NCBI RefSeq assembly: GCF_007860105.1
Contig: NZ_SJPU01000002.1
Coordinates: forward strand, 857,739 to 921,738
Direction: 5' to 3'
Source of the DNA: Allorhodopirellula heiligendammensis
GTDB lineage: Bacteria > Planctomycetota > Planctomycetia > Pirellulales > Pirellulaceae
Length of the DNA: 64,000 nt
Shown here: positions 44,760 through 58,200 of the stretch, piece after piece
How the letters are laid out: each line of letters starts with the position of its first letter
Position numbering within the stretch: the stretch's first letter is position 1
The notes under the pieces: generated by a model
Database searches by the model: none
What the model was told of the DNA's origin: nothing
The model's input: the letters and a program-made list of their open reading frames with translations, nothing else
Position numbers and translations under genes: made by a program

Positions 44760-46322
44760 CTATTTCAGCCCCGCGCCCGTCGGTCGATGTCCCAACGCTC
44801 CTCGGACGCCGAGTTGCCGTGGATCACGAGCAATTTTGTCTGTGAACACCCGAACATCATCGAGAATGGGACGTATCCGGGCAGTTGCTGCTTCGATATT
44901 TTCAACGGTACGTTTGATCTCATAATACATCTCATCGTCTTCGATCAAGCGTTTGAGCGTTCCGTCGGAGCCATTGATTGTCTTGCCGAAAGTATCGATC
45001 TGCGTCAGGGCATTATCGACACTGACGAGACTTCTCAGAACCTGCTCAGCAAACTCTTCGCTTCGTCGGCCAAACGGATCTGTGAATGCCTCGACGTTCT
45101 GGGCGGTCGCTTGGAAGCTTTCGAGTGTGCCCCCGGCGGTCGTTTTGAGTTCGGTGATGGCCTGTTCGGCGACCGAGCCAACTTGCTCAAATTGCTTTCC
45201 AACCTCAGCGAAGTTATCGAATGTTTTTTGAGCGGTGCGAAGTGTTTCGTTGGCTTGATCGAGCATGCCGGGGAAGCGTTCCACCGAGTCGTGGATCCCT
45301 CTGCGGATCTGCTCATTGCCAAGAATCGAGCGTGCGTCGCGAATCGCGCCTTGAAGCTCTTCCAGCGTCTCGATGGCTTCGTTTTGCAGCTGAACAAACG
45401 TGGGTGTACCAGCCCCACCGCGAGGCGTCCCTACAGGTGGCGTCAAGCCAGGTTGCAAGGATCGGGCGGGGTCTGCACCGAGTTCGCCCGGCGGAAGCGA
45501 GTTCTGATTGGGCTGCGTGAACGCGGCTGTTTGAACGGTGGATGCACCGGTATTTTCAGAGGCGCTTGCTGACACCAGGCGGACGGGATGCGCCCACGAC
45601 GGAGCGGGCGGCATCTGCCCTCCCGGACTCGCGTGCGCGAACATGGGTGCGGAGTTGCCGATGCCCATCGACGAGTGTCTGGGGAGCACGGAGGTTTGAG
45701 GAGGAAAACCTGGCGGGTAAGCGTTCGAGGAGGGTTCGATCCCAATCAAACCACGCACATCGTTGACCAGCGACTGAATACTCTCGCCGGTGCCCTGAAC
45801 GGCATCACCCGCATGCCGAATGCTGCTGAACGTCGACCGCAACTCGTCTTCCATGCCAAATAACAGGGTGAACGGATCATCGAGTTTCTGCCCGTAATCG
45901 AGATGCTCACCGTTACTATAGGTACGGTCAATCATCGCAGGATCATCAGGAAAAAGAGCCGCCAATTCTTGCGGTTCTGCTTTGCGAAACTCCAGTTTCG
46001 AATCGCCGGTGATCAGTGATCCGATGCCAATTTGTGGGATGTACTGGTGCAGCATGGGATACGCTTCATCCATCGCCAGGGTGAGCGTGACGCCGCCCTC
46101 ACTACGCAATTGTATGTCCGAAACACGCCCAATCTTCACACCGTCGCGAAGGACGGGCGTATTGGTATTGATACCCTGAGCCGATGGAAAATTGACCGTT
46201 AAGATGTATTCGCGGCTGAGGATGGCCGGAAACGCACCGAACAGAAACGTGAGGATCACGCCGATTCCGATTGCTGCGATGACCAACACGCCCACCCCAA
46301 ATCGTAGTCTGCTGTCGTCCAT
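44760..46322 (-). CDS. mlaD: MlaD/MCE-domain lipid-transport protein
   Basis: 520 residues. One N-terminal membrane helix (GVGVLVIAAIGIGVILTFLF) leads into the MCE domain (about 40-115: LTVNFPSAQGINTNTPVLRD, GVKIGRVSDIQL). A proline- and serine-rich linker (about 190-300) and a long helical coiled-coil tail (about 300-520) follow. MCE proteins form rings that carry phospholipids between the inner and outer membranes. The tail is much longer than in Escherichia coli MlaD and resembles the needle-forming MCE proteins. It follows mlaF by 5 bp. Confidence 0.92.
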   Translation of the reverse strand: MDDSRLRFGVGVLVIAAIGIGVILTFLFGAFPAILSREYILTVNFPSAQGINTNTPVLRDGVKIGRVSDIQLRSEGGVTLTLAMDEAYPMLHQYIPQIGIGSLITGDSKLEFRKAEPQELAALFPDDPAMIDRTYSNGEHLDYGQKLDDPFTLLFGMEDELRSTFSSIRHAGDAVQGTGESIQSLVNDVRGLIGIEPSSNAYPPGFPPQTSVLPRHSSMGIGNSAPMFAHASPGGQMPPAPSWAHPVRLVSASASENTGASTVQTAAFTQPNQNSLPPGELGADPARSLQPGLTPPVGTPRGGAGTPTFVQLQNEAIETLEELQGAIRDARSILGNEQIRRGIHDSVERFPGMLDQANETLRTAQKTFDNFAEVGKQFEQVGSVAEQAITELKTTAGGTLESFQATAQNVEAFTDPFGRRSEEFAEQVLRSLVSVDNALTQIDTFGKTINGSDGTLKRLIEDDEMYYEIKRTVENIEAATARIRPILDDVRVFTDKIARDPRQLGVRGALGHRPTGAGLK

Positions 46323-46327
46323 GATGA

Positions 46328-47185
46328 TTACGCCATTGCTCGAGACATTTCACGAATCCGATCGCCCGCTTCGCCACGGACGAACTGGCGAACCCGCCGG
46401 TCATCGGCGTGTTCGAGTCCGCTGGGAGGTCCGTCGAATAAAATTTGAGACTGCCCCTCGCCGAGCATCCGACGAGGAAAAAACATCATCACACGATCGG
46501 CAACCTTACGCGCCGTGTGCATGTCGTGCGTGACCACCACGCTGGTGACGGGGTACATCCGCCGAGTATTTAAAATTAGTTCGTTGATCACGTCGCTCAT
46601 GATGGGATCGAGTCCAGTGGTCGGTTCGTCGTACACGATCAACTCGGGTTTCAACACGAGTGCCCTCGCTAACCCGACGCGCTTCTGCATCCCGCCTGAA
46701 ATTTCAGCTGGGAATTTCGCGGCGACCTCTTCGGGTAATCCGACCTCGAGCAGATGGGTTCGCACGCGATCGCGAACTTCGTCCTCGCCGGTGTCGGGTT
46801 CGTTTTGTCGAATCGGAAAGGCCACATTGTCGAAAATATTCATGCTGTCAAATAACGCAGCATGTTGAAATACAAAACCAAATCGCCGCCGGATCTGAGC
46901 GAGTTCAGCGGGGGAGAGCTGATTCAAGTCAGCCCCATCAAAACTTATTTGACCGCGAGTTGGTTTGATCAGCGCGACGAGCGTTTTCATGAATACCGTT
47001 TTGCCGCAACCACTCTCACCGATCACAGCGACAGTCTGGCCACGTGTGATGCTGCGAGTGATCCCCGATAGAATCACATGACCGTCGAACTCAACGTCCA
47101 GTCCGCGGACTTCAATCAACGCGTGCCCAAGGGGCTCATCTGCAGAGGCGTCATGCGGCGTCTCGATGGCATCGTGATCGCTCAA
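46328..47185 (-). CDS. mlaF: ABC transporter ATP-binding protein MlaF
   Basis: 285 residues. It starts with TTG at 47185, overlapping the mlaE stop as TTGA. Walker A is GESGCGKTVFMKTL, the Q-loop lies in FGFVFQHAALFDSMN, the signature is EISGGMQKRVGLARAL and Walker B is LIVYDEPTTGLDP. ISGGMQKR rather than SGGQ is typical of the Mla group. It energises lipid movement through MlaE at the inner membrane. About 18 extra residues precede the core. Confidence 0.95.
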   Translation of the reverse strand: MSDHDAIETPHDASADEPLGHALIEVRGLDVEFDGHVILSGITRSITRGQTVAVIGESGCGKTVFMKTLVALIKPTRGQISFDGADLNQLSPAELAQIRRRFGFVFQHAALFDSMNIFDNVAFPIRQNEPDTGEDEVRDRVRTHLLEVGLPEEVAAKFPAEISGGMQKRVGLARALVLKPELIVYDEPTTGLDPIMSDVINELILNTRRMYPVTSVVVTHDMHTARKVADRVMMFFPRRMLGEGQSQILFDGPPSGLEHADDRRVRQFVRGEAGDRIREMSRAMA

Positions 47186-48063
47186 AACAGCACCGGTCCC
47201 TGGGGATATACCATGAAGTAAATCGAATCCAACGCGATGTTCAGAAACAAATCCACGGCGAGGATCAATACGAACGAGTAAACGAACGCCGCCGTGGCTG
47301 CTTTACCGACCCCCTCAGCCCCCGGTTGGCAATTGAATCCACGGTAACAACTGACGATCGCAATAATGGCGCCGAAAAAGAAACTCTTGAAGATTCCCAT
47401 GAACAGGTCGAATCCGACGACGCCTTCCCGCGAATGGTGCAGATACGCAGCCCGGTCGATACCTAGAATCACCACGCTATAAAAATATCCTCCCACGATC
47501 CCCATGAAATCCGCCATGATGGTCAACGCGGGAATCAACAACAGGCAGGCGAGGAATCGGGGCACGACCAAATAGTGAATGGGATCGGCTCCCATGGTCG
47601 TCAACGCGTCAATTTGTTCGGTGACACGCATCGTGCCGAGCACGGCGGCCATCGCGCCGCCTACCCGACCGGCGAGCATGGTCGCAGCCAGCACCGGTCC
47701 AAGCTCACGGACCAGTGACGTATTGATCACCACGCCGAGCCGACTGGCCAATCCGATGGCTTGGAATTGATAGAAACTTTGGACGGCGAGCACCATGCCG
47801 ATGAACGTACCTGTCAATGCGACCACCGGCAGGCTCAACACCCCAACCTGATAGAAGTTGGTTAATAAAGTTCCCCGCCGCGGTAAGCGTGTGAACATCC
47901 ACCCCAGCATCTGCCAGGTGAAGCAAGCCAAATCGCCGATGGCAGCAATGCCGTCGACAATCGCTGTGCCCCATTGCATCACCCAGGCATGCAGCGGTTG
48001 CGGCAAGCGAGACGGCAACGTCAATCGGCGATCTCGGTCGAGAACCTTGGAATCGCCCGACAT
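47182..48063 (-). CDS. mlaE: ABC transporter permease MlaE
   Basis: 293 residues with five or six hydrophobic segments. MlaE motifs include VVALTGTFIGMVLAVQSFYQ, LVRELGPVLAATMLAGRVGG and MRVTEQIDALTTMGADPIHY. It is the membrane subunit of a phospholipid ABC transporter that keeps the lipid asymmetry of the outer membrane. It is the first gene of mlaE-mlaF-mlaD. Its presence supports a Gram-negative outer membrane in this organism. Confidence 0.95.
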   Translation of the reverse strand: MSGDSKVLDRDRRLTLPSRLPQPLHAWVMQWGTAIVDGIAAIGDLACFTWQMLGWMFTRLPRRGTLLTNFYQVGVLSLPVVALTGTFIGMVLAVQSFYQFQAIGLASRLGVVINTSLVRELGPVLAATMLAGRVGGAMAAVLGTMRVTEQIDALTTMGADPIHYLVVPRFLACLLLIPALTIMADFMGIVGGYFYSVVILGIDRAAYLHHSREGVVGFDLFMGIFKSFFFGAIIAIVSCYRGFNCQPGAEGVGKAATAAFVYSFVLILAVDLFLNIALDSIYFMVYPQGPVLF

Positions 48064-48118
48064 TCAGAAAACCTCGCGGTGGACTAACCCTGGAAAATCA
48101 CACTCGCCCGCGACAGGA

Positions 48119-48133
48119 GACTCCGTCGGAGTC
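48119..48133. repeat. Palindrome upstream of mlaE
   Basis: GACTCCG and CGGAGTC surround one central T. Weaker complementarity extends outward (CACTCGC at 48101 and GCGAGAGTG at 48142). It sits in the 248-bp gap between the FHA gene and mlaE and resembles the other short intergenic palindromes of the window. Confidence 0.5.
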
Positions 48134-48311
48134 AGGGCGCAGCGAGAGTGCCTGTGAGGATTGTATCGGCGAGATAAGAAATGCGGATTAGCTAAAATCA
48201 AACGATTGTCGAACCGTCTCGGAATCGCAAGTCTGAGGTAACCAACGTTGCCAAAGCGTCGGATCCAATTGTTGGCCAACGCAGCTACCTGGTTTGCTCA
48301 TCCCATGTCGC

Positions 48312-48764
48312 TCAGTCCGACTTGCGGTTGAACAACCCCTTTTTAGGGTCGCGTTTGGCGACACCGGCCCGGTCCATCAACGAGCTCTTCATGACTTCTT
48401 CGATGTAATTGTCATCCGGTGGAGGAGGACCATAGGCACCGAGAACCTGTGGATCGTACTCGAGAATATAGTTATGCCGTGCAATCGTGACCTTGCACTT
48501 GGGATCGGCACGCTTGCGGATCACGGGCCGCCCGTCAACCTTCGTCCCATTGCGGCTATTGAGATCGCGAATAAACCAGTAGCCGTTTTCCAGCGTCATC
48601 CGGCAGTGCTGGCTGGACACGTTGGGAAAGTCCAAGCAAATATCGCAATGTTTGCGTCGACCGATCAGTAGATTGTCTTTGATCAAGGGGATCGGATCGC
48701 CACCACCGGTGGGGGTCAGTTGGCCGAATGCGCCGGCTAGGTCGTCTACTTTGTCTTCGCTCAT
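48312..48764 (-). CDS. FHA-domain protein
   Basis: 150 residues. The FHA fold spans about 20-105 with LIGRRKHCDICLDFPNVSSQ, HCRM and DLNSRNGTKVDGRPV, so the phosphothreonine-binding Arg, Ser and Asn are in place. A proline-rich tail (about 112-150) ends in basic residues. FHA domains read phosphothreonine made by Ser/Thr kinases, which are numerous in planctomycetes. No kinase is next to it. Confidence 0.92.
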   Translation of the reverse strand: MSEDKVDDLAGAFGQLTPTGGGDPIPLIKDNLLIGRRKHCDICLDFPNVSSQHCRMTLENGYWFIRDLNSRNGTKVDGRPVIRKRADPKCKVTIARHNYILEYDPQVLGAYGPPPPDDNYIEEVMKSSLMDRAGVAKRDPKKGLFNRKSD

Positions 48765-48858
48765 GGCACTTCCGCAGAAAATATCGCTCAGTGGGGATTC
48801 GGATACTCCAGTGTATGAAAATTATAGAATCCGTGTGCCCGAATCGCCAGACTTCAAC

Positions 48859-50328
48859 TCAAAACAGATCGAGAATTCGGCGGATCCTAGCGGCGACGTG
48901 CGGATCGGTCTCGCCGGCCAGGAGCTTCCTTAGACCTGCTGAAACGGCCGCGCCGCGTGATTTCTCCAAGGCACCGACCACCTCCAAACGCACGCGACGG
49001 TCCGGATCATTGATCGCATAGGACAACCAGGGCTCGGTTCCGAGTTCGCCCGAACGAGCCAGAGAACTGATCATTGCAATCCGCTCCTCGGCCGCTGCGT
49101 TGCTCCATTTGGCGGCCGATTCCAGCTGTGATTTGGAGAACCCTCGCGCGGTTAGCTCCGGGTAACCTCGTTCGTTTGCTGCGTCGCTAGAATTCGAGAC
49201 TTTCTCCAGGGTTCCCGCTTCACTGAGCGTCTCGATGGGAGCGTCCGCATCCGCCGATACCTGGATTACCCGACTGACCGGTCGATGCGCCGCAACCGCA
49301 GGCGAGGATGAAGCGACAGGCTCGTGTGACGTGATCTGCTGCAACGGCGCCATCACACCACGTGGCAGGGCTTGCAGACTCGCTGGTGCCGTCAGCGTTG
49401 CTGACATATCGGCTTGGTCTGCCAAGCTCGCCTGCTCCACACTCGCGCGACGAGCACCAGAGCGGACGATTTGAGCGGTTTGAGTACTGGTGGGTGGTGG
49501 CCAGTCGGTCCAGCCCGATTGGCGAACGGGCGTAGCAAGCCGCGCAACCTTTGCTACGGAATGACGCCGCGGGGCCGAGCGCAGTTGCACCGGGGAGTTG
49601 GCCAGCATCGCGTTGGTCGACGCGGGACCGTCGAGTTCCGCCAGTAGATCATTGGCGGCGCCGAGTAGTTCCGGTGTCTGAGACGGCGCTGATGAGAATT
49701 CGAGAATCGACTGCCTCAGCAATTCACTGGCCCGACCACGCTGAGCTGGCCCCGGTATCCCAGCCTGTTCCGATGGACGTCGAAATGCAGTTGCAATCGA
49801 CTCAATCAAGCGGCTGTGAGCTGCTTGGGCGGCTGCGGGAGATAGCGTGATCCAGTCATTCTGGAGCTGCTGAAGCAGCGTGAATGCAGCTACCGACACC
49901 GCATCCTCCTCGTTTGCTAGCTTGCCGGCCAGTGGTTCGACCGCATCAAGTCCGAAGCTCGCGATTTGTGTCAAGCGAGCCTGTTTGCCCGCAGCATCGA
50001 GATCATCGAATCCAGCGACCAGCTGAGCGAGCAGGAATTGCTTGCCAAAAAACACACCTGCGAACAGAATTGCGGTTAACGCGAGTGTGACCACCAGTGT
50101 TCTCACCGCCCTCACGAACCGATCCTTGGCCGAGGGTTCACTGGCGGTGAGCACCCGCGAAAACGGATTGGGAGCGTTATCCCACTGCGATTCAGGATTG
50201 CAATCGGTGCGGTCGACCGTTCCCAGCGGAAGGCCATTACCGCGAGGGTGGGAGGCCGACGGGGATTGAGAGGACGAGCGGTTTGATTGAGGAGGGGGAG
50301 TCATGCCGCCGATTGTGCCTTCGCCCAT
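48859..50328 (-). CDS. Membrane-anchored HEAT-like repeat protein
   Basis: 489 residues. A disordered N-terminus rich in Ser, Pro and Asn (1-60) precedes one membrane helix (LVVTLALTAILFAGVFFGK, about 85-105). Residues about 110-240 are helical (ALASF-like HEAT units: FGLDAVEPLAGKLANEEDAV). A low-complexity Ala/Ser/Pro stretch follows (about 250-385). A HEAT-like end (DPDRRVRLEVVGALEKS) closes it. I do not recognise a named family; it looks like a periplasmic or cytoplasmic scaffold. Confidence 0.65.
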   Translation of the reverse strand: MGEGTIGGMTPPPQSNRSSSQSPSASHPRGNGLPLGTVDRTDCNPESQWDNAPNPFSRVLTASEPSAKDRFVRAVRTLVVTLALTAILFAGVFFGKQFLLAQLVAGFDDLDAAGKQARLTQIASFGLDAVEPLAGKLANEEDAVSVAAFTLLQQLQNDWITLSPAAAQAAHSRLIESIATAFRRPSEQAGIPGPAQRGRASELLRQSILEFSSAPSQTPELLGAANDLLAELDGPASTNAMLANSPVQLRSAPRRHSVAKVARLATPVRQSGWTDWPPPTSTQTAQIVRSGARRASVEQASLADQADMSATLTAPASLQALPRGVMAPLQQITSHEPVASSSPAVAAHRPVSRVIQVSADADAPIETLSEAGTLEKVSNSSDAANERGYPELTARGFSKSQLESAAKWSNAAAEERIAMISSLARSGELGTEPWLSYAINDPDRRVRLEVVGALEKSRGAAVSAGLRKLLAGETDPHVAARIRRILDLF

Positions 50329-50350
50329 GAAATCACGGCAAGATCAATTC

Positions 50351-50406
50351 AAGTGCCCGCTGCCGAGCTAAGTGCCCCCTGCCGAGCTAAGTGCCCGCTG
50401 CCGAGC
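50351..50406. repeat. Tandem repeat, 19-bp unit, three copies
   Basis: Units at 50351-50369, 50370-50388 and 50389-50406 (the last one base short) share AAGTGCCCGCTGCCGAGCT; the second copy has one change. It lies upstream of both the HEAT-like gene and tyrA. No function is evident. Confidence 0.85.
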
Positions 50407-50509
50407 ATGGTTTCGACGGTCGGCCGACTGCTCGCCCGAGCGTGAATTTTGGTGTGGAGAGGGATCCTACGGCTGGGCTTGACCCCCGCGATGCGATATT
50501 CTGCTGCGC

Positions 50510-51415
50510 GTGAATACACCTGATTTTGCTACCGAATCGCCCCTCTTGCCGATCCGCACTGTTGCGGTGATCGGGTTAGGGTTGCTCGGTGGGAGTGTCG
50601 CAAAATCGCTTCGTCGGACGGGCGCAGATTCACAGGTTCGTGTGATTGGGTGGGCACGCCGGGCGGAAACCCGTGAATTTGCGATCGATAATGACTTCGT
50701 CGACGCTGTTTCAGACGATTTTATCGAGGCGTCCAAGCTGGCGGATCTCGTCATCATCGCGACGCCGGTCGACCGCATTGCAGAATATGCTCTGAAAATA
50801 GCGGCCGCATGCCCCCATGTCTTAATCACAGACGTGGGCAGTACCAAGTGCGGCATTGTGCAAGCGGTTGCAACGGTTCCTGAGGCAATGGCTCGGTTCG
50901 TAGCCTCCCACCCCATCGCGGGCAGCGAGAAAACGGGCATTGAGCACGCTCGTGGCGATTTGTTGGACGACAAGTTGGTTGTGCTCACGCCATCGGGAAC
51001 CGAAAACAGCGGCGTGGTCGATGCCATCGAACGGTTTTGGCAGTCCACCGGCGCGCGGACTCTGCGGCTATCGCCCCAGCGGCACGACGAATTGATGGCA
51101 GTGACTTCCCATGCACCCCATCTGCTGGCGGCGGTCGTCGCCCGGCAGGTCCCTGAGGAAGCGCTTCGGATGGTGGGATCGGGATGGCTCGACACCACCC
51201 GGATTGCGGCCGGTGACGAGGGGCTGTGGACCGCCATCGTGTGTGAAAATCGGGCCGCTATCCTTGCGGCGATACAGGCCACGGCCCAAGATTTATCGCA
51301 GCTGATCGAGATCATTCAATCTGCCGACGACCCCGCCCTAACCACTTACCTCCGCGACGCCAGAAAAAGACGCGAAGCGGCGTCATCCCCGCCATCGTTC
51401 CCGCCGCCCTCATAA
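50510..51415 (+). CDS. tyrA: Prephenate/arogenate dehydrogenase
   Basis: 301 residues, GTG at 50510. The NAD(P) site is VAVIGLGLLGGSVAKSL (about 18-34). DVGSTK and SHPIAGSEKTGIEHA are classic TyrA motifs, and the helical C-terminal half holds the second part of the active site. It oxidises prephenate or arogenate in tyrosine synthesis. It lacks an ACT domain, so feedback control by that route is absent. The C-terminus is Ser- and Pro-rich. Confidence 0.92.
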   Translation: MNTPDFATESPLLPIRTVAVIGLGLLGGSVAKSLRRTGADSQVRVIGWARRAETREFAIDNDFVDAVSDDFIEASKLADLVIIATPVDRIAEYALKIAAACPHVLITDVGSTKCGIVQAVATVPEAMARFVASHPIAGSEKTGIEHARGDLLDDKLVVLTPSGTENSGVVDAIERFWQSTGARTLRLSPQRHDELMAVTSHAPHLLAAVVARQVPEEALRMVGSGWLDTTRIAAGDEGLWTAIVCENRAAILAAIQATAQDLSQLIEIIQSADDPALTTYLRDARKRREAASSPPSFPPPS

Positions 51416-51498
51416 GTTCCGCCTTCCCCGCTACTATTGTCCTCTGCTCCTCAGCCCACTTCTCCCCATCCCTCATTCTCAAAAACTGAGCTCCAGAC

Positions 51499-54513
<3,015 letters not shown>

Positions 54514-54519
54514 ATTCCT

Positions 54520-55179
54520 ATGAAATCACGCTCGAAATCTAAATCGAAGCCCAACTCGAAAGCCACCAAGCTGCGGATCATTGGCGGTGACATGGGTGGC
54601 CGCACAGTCACGTACCATGGCGAAGAGTTCACTCGGCCCATGCGCGACAGTGTGCGCGAAAACCTGTTCAACATCCTCGGTCGCGGCGTCCGCGGGACCA
54701 CGGCTTTCGATCTGTTCGCCGGCACCGGCGTGTTGGCGTTTGAGGCGATCAGCCGTGGAGCGATTCGTGCCGTCGCCGTTGAGCCGATGAAGCAGGCTGT
54801 GAACCAAATTCGCAAAACGGTGGAGCATCTTGATCTCGATAGTAAGTTCAAACTCGTGCAAGCGGATGCCTTTGCCGTCGCGAATCGCCTACTGAGTTGT
54901 GATGGAGAGGACGACACCCCTTGGATCGTGTTCCTCAGCCCACCGTATCGATTCTGGAATGACCCGGAGATGTATCCCAAGCTCGCTGCGATCATCCGGC
55001 ACGTTCAACGGCACGCGCCACCGGGCAGCATCCTCGTTGCGGAGACCGATTACACCTTTGACACGGACCTCCTGCCTGCTGGCGATTGGGACATCCGCGC
55101 CTATGGCATCACTCGGCTCGCGTTCATCGAACCGGGTAATCACTGTGGAATGAGCTTACCCGACACGTTGGAGCTTTAA
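54520..55179 (+). CDS. rsmD: 16S rRNA (guanine-966 N2)-methyltransferase RsmD-like
   Basis: 219 residues. A basic Lys/Ser-rich start (1-15) precedes LRIIGGDMGGRTV and RPMRDSVRENLFNILG, which mark RsmD. The SAM site is DLFAGTGVLAFEAISRG. The catalytic motif reads SPPY instead of the usual DPPY, a change at the first residue that could affect activity. RsmD methylates G966 of 16S rRNA. Translation is likely linked to purL through the 6-bp gap. Confidence 0.85.
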   Translation: MKSRSKSKSKPNSKATKLRIIGGDMGGRTVTYHGEEFTRPMRDSVRENLFNILGRGVRGTTAFDLFAGTGVLAFEAISRGAIRAVAVEPMKQAVNQIRKTVEHLDLDSKFKLVQADAFAVANRLLSCDGEDDTPWIVFLSPPYRFWNDPEMYPKLAAIIRHVQRHAPPGSILVAETDYTFDTDLLPAGDWDIRAYGITRLAFIEPGNHCGMSLPDTLEL

Positions 55180-55269
55180 GGGCCACGACCGCCGGAACGC
55201 GTGTGGGGAGTGAACGAACTTTCACGAGGGATTTTTCAACGAGTATGTGGCCCTCTTGCCACCACGCGG

Positions 55270-58200
55270 TCACGGTGTGCTGGGACCGTTGGCATTGGGA
55301 GAAAACCTCTTGGCGATGATCGGGACGAAAATCCCGGCGATGATGAATGCGATCTGCACCGCGAAGAAGATCGCGAGTGCTTGCAAAATGCCTTCGGTGA
55401 AGCCGTAGCTGTGCAGTCCGATGCCGAGCTCATTGGTACCGAACCAGCTCCACGCGGTGATGATATTGCCACCAATGGCGAGTATTGCAAACCCTCTCGC
55501 TTTGACCATTCCGTCCCAGCGTGCGTGCAACATCAACGCATTCCAAATCACGATCAATAGGGCGCCGTTCTCTTTCGGATCCCAGCCCCAGAAGCGGCCC
55601 CAGGAATCGTCTGCCCATAGGCCACCAAGCACCGTGCCTATAAAGCTGAACAGGATCCCAAAACAGGATGCCCCATAAACCACGCGGTACAAATCTCGCT
55701 TCGCACGATCGCTCGCACCCACCCATTCGGAAACGACGTAACCGATCCCCAGCATGCCCGCGACCAAGGTCGCGACATAACCGAGTGCCACGGTGATCAC
55801 ATGTGTGGACAACCAGAACTGGGTGTCGAGCACCGCCTGCAGTACACCCATCGTTTCCGCTGAGCCGACAACCGTTAGGTAACCGGCGACCTGCAGGGTG
55901 ATGAAGCCCACTAACGAGGCCAGCAGGTTACCCGTACCGTAGCGGAAGATTCGTTCGATCACCAAGCCGAACAGAGCGGCCGCCCAACCGACAAAGATCG
56001 CGGAAGAATAAAGATTGATTACAGGTGCACGGCCCGTGATGTAGATACGTGATCCAATTACGATCGTGTGCACGACGAAGGCCACCACGACTGTTCCCCA
56101 TACCGCCGTGTTCAGTCGTGGAGAGTCAATCGCCATTGCGATCAGGCCCAGCACGAAGGCGACGAGGTAGATCATGATTGCGACCGACGTGGGATCGGCA
56201 CCGCCGAGCCACCGCTCGAGCGCCACAGCGGTCGTGTCATAACCAATGATCGGGTAGGACTGCACCGCACCGAGATGCTCATCCACAGCGGCATTGAAGT
56301 CGGCGGGGTCGTCGTTACCGTAGGCTCGAATCATCTCGCTGAAGGAGAGAATTCCCGCGGGTGCTTGATCTTCGTCGAGCCCATTCTTAGCCATGTCAAA
56401 AAACGCAGGTGCAAACGCTTTCCATCGCGGTTGATTCACTGTCGACACGGATTGCTCCGCTGACGGAGGAATCAGCGTGGGCGCGTTCATGCTCGACAGA
56501 CTCTCCATGCGATCCTGCAGCCGTTGCAGAGCAAAGAGCTGGCGGGTCTGCTCGCTCGTCCCTTCGGGGAAAAACTCCTCCGGAATCGCATCGGGGATCG
56601 GCAGTCGAAACGAGGCAGCCGCGAGAGTGTACTGACGCGTTCGCAGATCCAGCTCAATCAGCTTCTTCTCTTTAAAGTCTCGATCTCGGGGCTCCTTTTC
56701 ACCGGCCTCCCTCACCAACTCGGTAAACCTATTGAGCCGTTCGGGGTTCTCGCCGATATCATTGAGCGAATACAGTTTGCTCTCATGTCGATCCAAGCCA
56801 AGTTCGGACAACACCTCGCTCGCGTCGATCCGAAACATCGGCAAACGGCGAACTTCTTCGCGGTCGGCGGCGACTTCCATCAACCACTGCACCGCGGACA
56901 TCTTGCGTGTTTCTACACGGTCCTGGAGCTTGGCGGGGGTTCCCTTGATTGGCAGAGATTCCTTGTTCGTCATCGACTTGAGCGTCTGCCGTGCATAGGC
57001 GTCCAAGGGCATCACACGCCCGCCGTACTGAACCGGGATTTTCCCAGCTTCCACGAAATCAAACGAGGTATCCCGTTCGGACGGTCGACGAAAGTTTTGC
57101 AGCGACGAGGCAGGCAACAACAGATAAACGGTGAACAACACGACGGCGGAAATCCACAGTGCGACCGGCCAATTCGAAGGTGTCGTTTCTGCCGCCGAGA
57201 CCGGGTCCACGGGATCCATCGGATCCACGGGCGCCGCTCCGGAGCGGGTTTCGGACAAGTTGCCCGACAGTTCCTCTTCACTAAACCGACCGAATGGATC
57301 GGGCTGCAGCGGGGCATCGACGAGGTTATTGGTCTCACGACGGCGACGGGCAATGAACCGCGTCAGCGTGCCCCAAAAGTGCACCAGCATGCCCAACGCT
57401 GTGATGCTGCAGGCGACATAGGGAATCAACCATCCCGAGTTACGGACGACTTGGAGCCCCGTCATTTCCTTGCCGCCTGGCAATGGCGAATAGCTCGATT
57501 GATAAAATGTCTCACCGCGATATCGCAGCGGGTTGTTCATCCATACGCGTTCCTTGCGATCCTCGCCGGTCTCGTTGTCGACGATGCGTATGAACGAAGA
57601 GTAATCTCGCGGCGTGTCCGAGTTGCTCCAATTGATCCGCTGGACGTCATCGAGTTGTACCCAGTAGGGTTTGACCTCCCGGTGCATCCGCAAGCCGATC
57701 TCGTAGGTTACTCCGTCGACGGTGACCGAATCCAGTTCGTCCGAATTTGTACCGTCTGGCATCAGCATGGCTTGATCGTTGAGCATCAGCGTCACGAAAT
57801 ACGTTCCCAGTGAGGCGTCACTCTCTGGATCGAGCAATTCGATGTATGCTGCCGGAATATTCGTTTCCATCTTGGCACCACCCGACTTGTCCCGTTTGAC
57901 TGCCGCGTAATCCAATCCGAGCCCCGTGGTCGCTGGATTTGAATCGTCGGGCTTGGCCAGTGTCGAGTTTTCGAAAAACTGCTCCACACGTATTTTCATT
58001 GGCAGTGCGGGATCGTCGAGCACGGCATCGCTGCTCGCGGCTGTTTGCAATCTCGCTGCAGGAATCGCCGTGACGGTTTGGATACCGTCCTCGGTGTGAA
58101 TCAATTGCAGTTCGATCTCATCAAGATTGACGAATGTGTTGGTCGATTGCCCCTCGATCAAACTCAATCGTTGTTCGGTCTGCCGATCACCAAACGCGAA

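Noticed and set aside
50467-51315. 282-codon minus-strand frame
   Set aside because: It is antisense to tyrA, which has clear NAD-binding and catalytic motifs.
56524-57813. 429-codon plus-strand frame
   Set aside because: It lies wholly antisense to the ResB-CcsA gene, and its arginine-, histidine- and glutamine-rich translation is typical of a shadow frame in GC-rich DNA.
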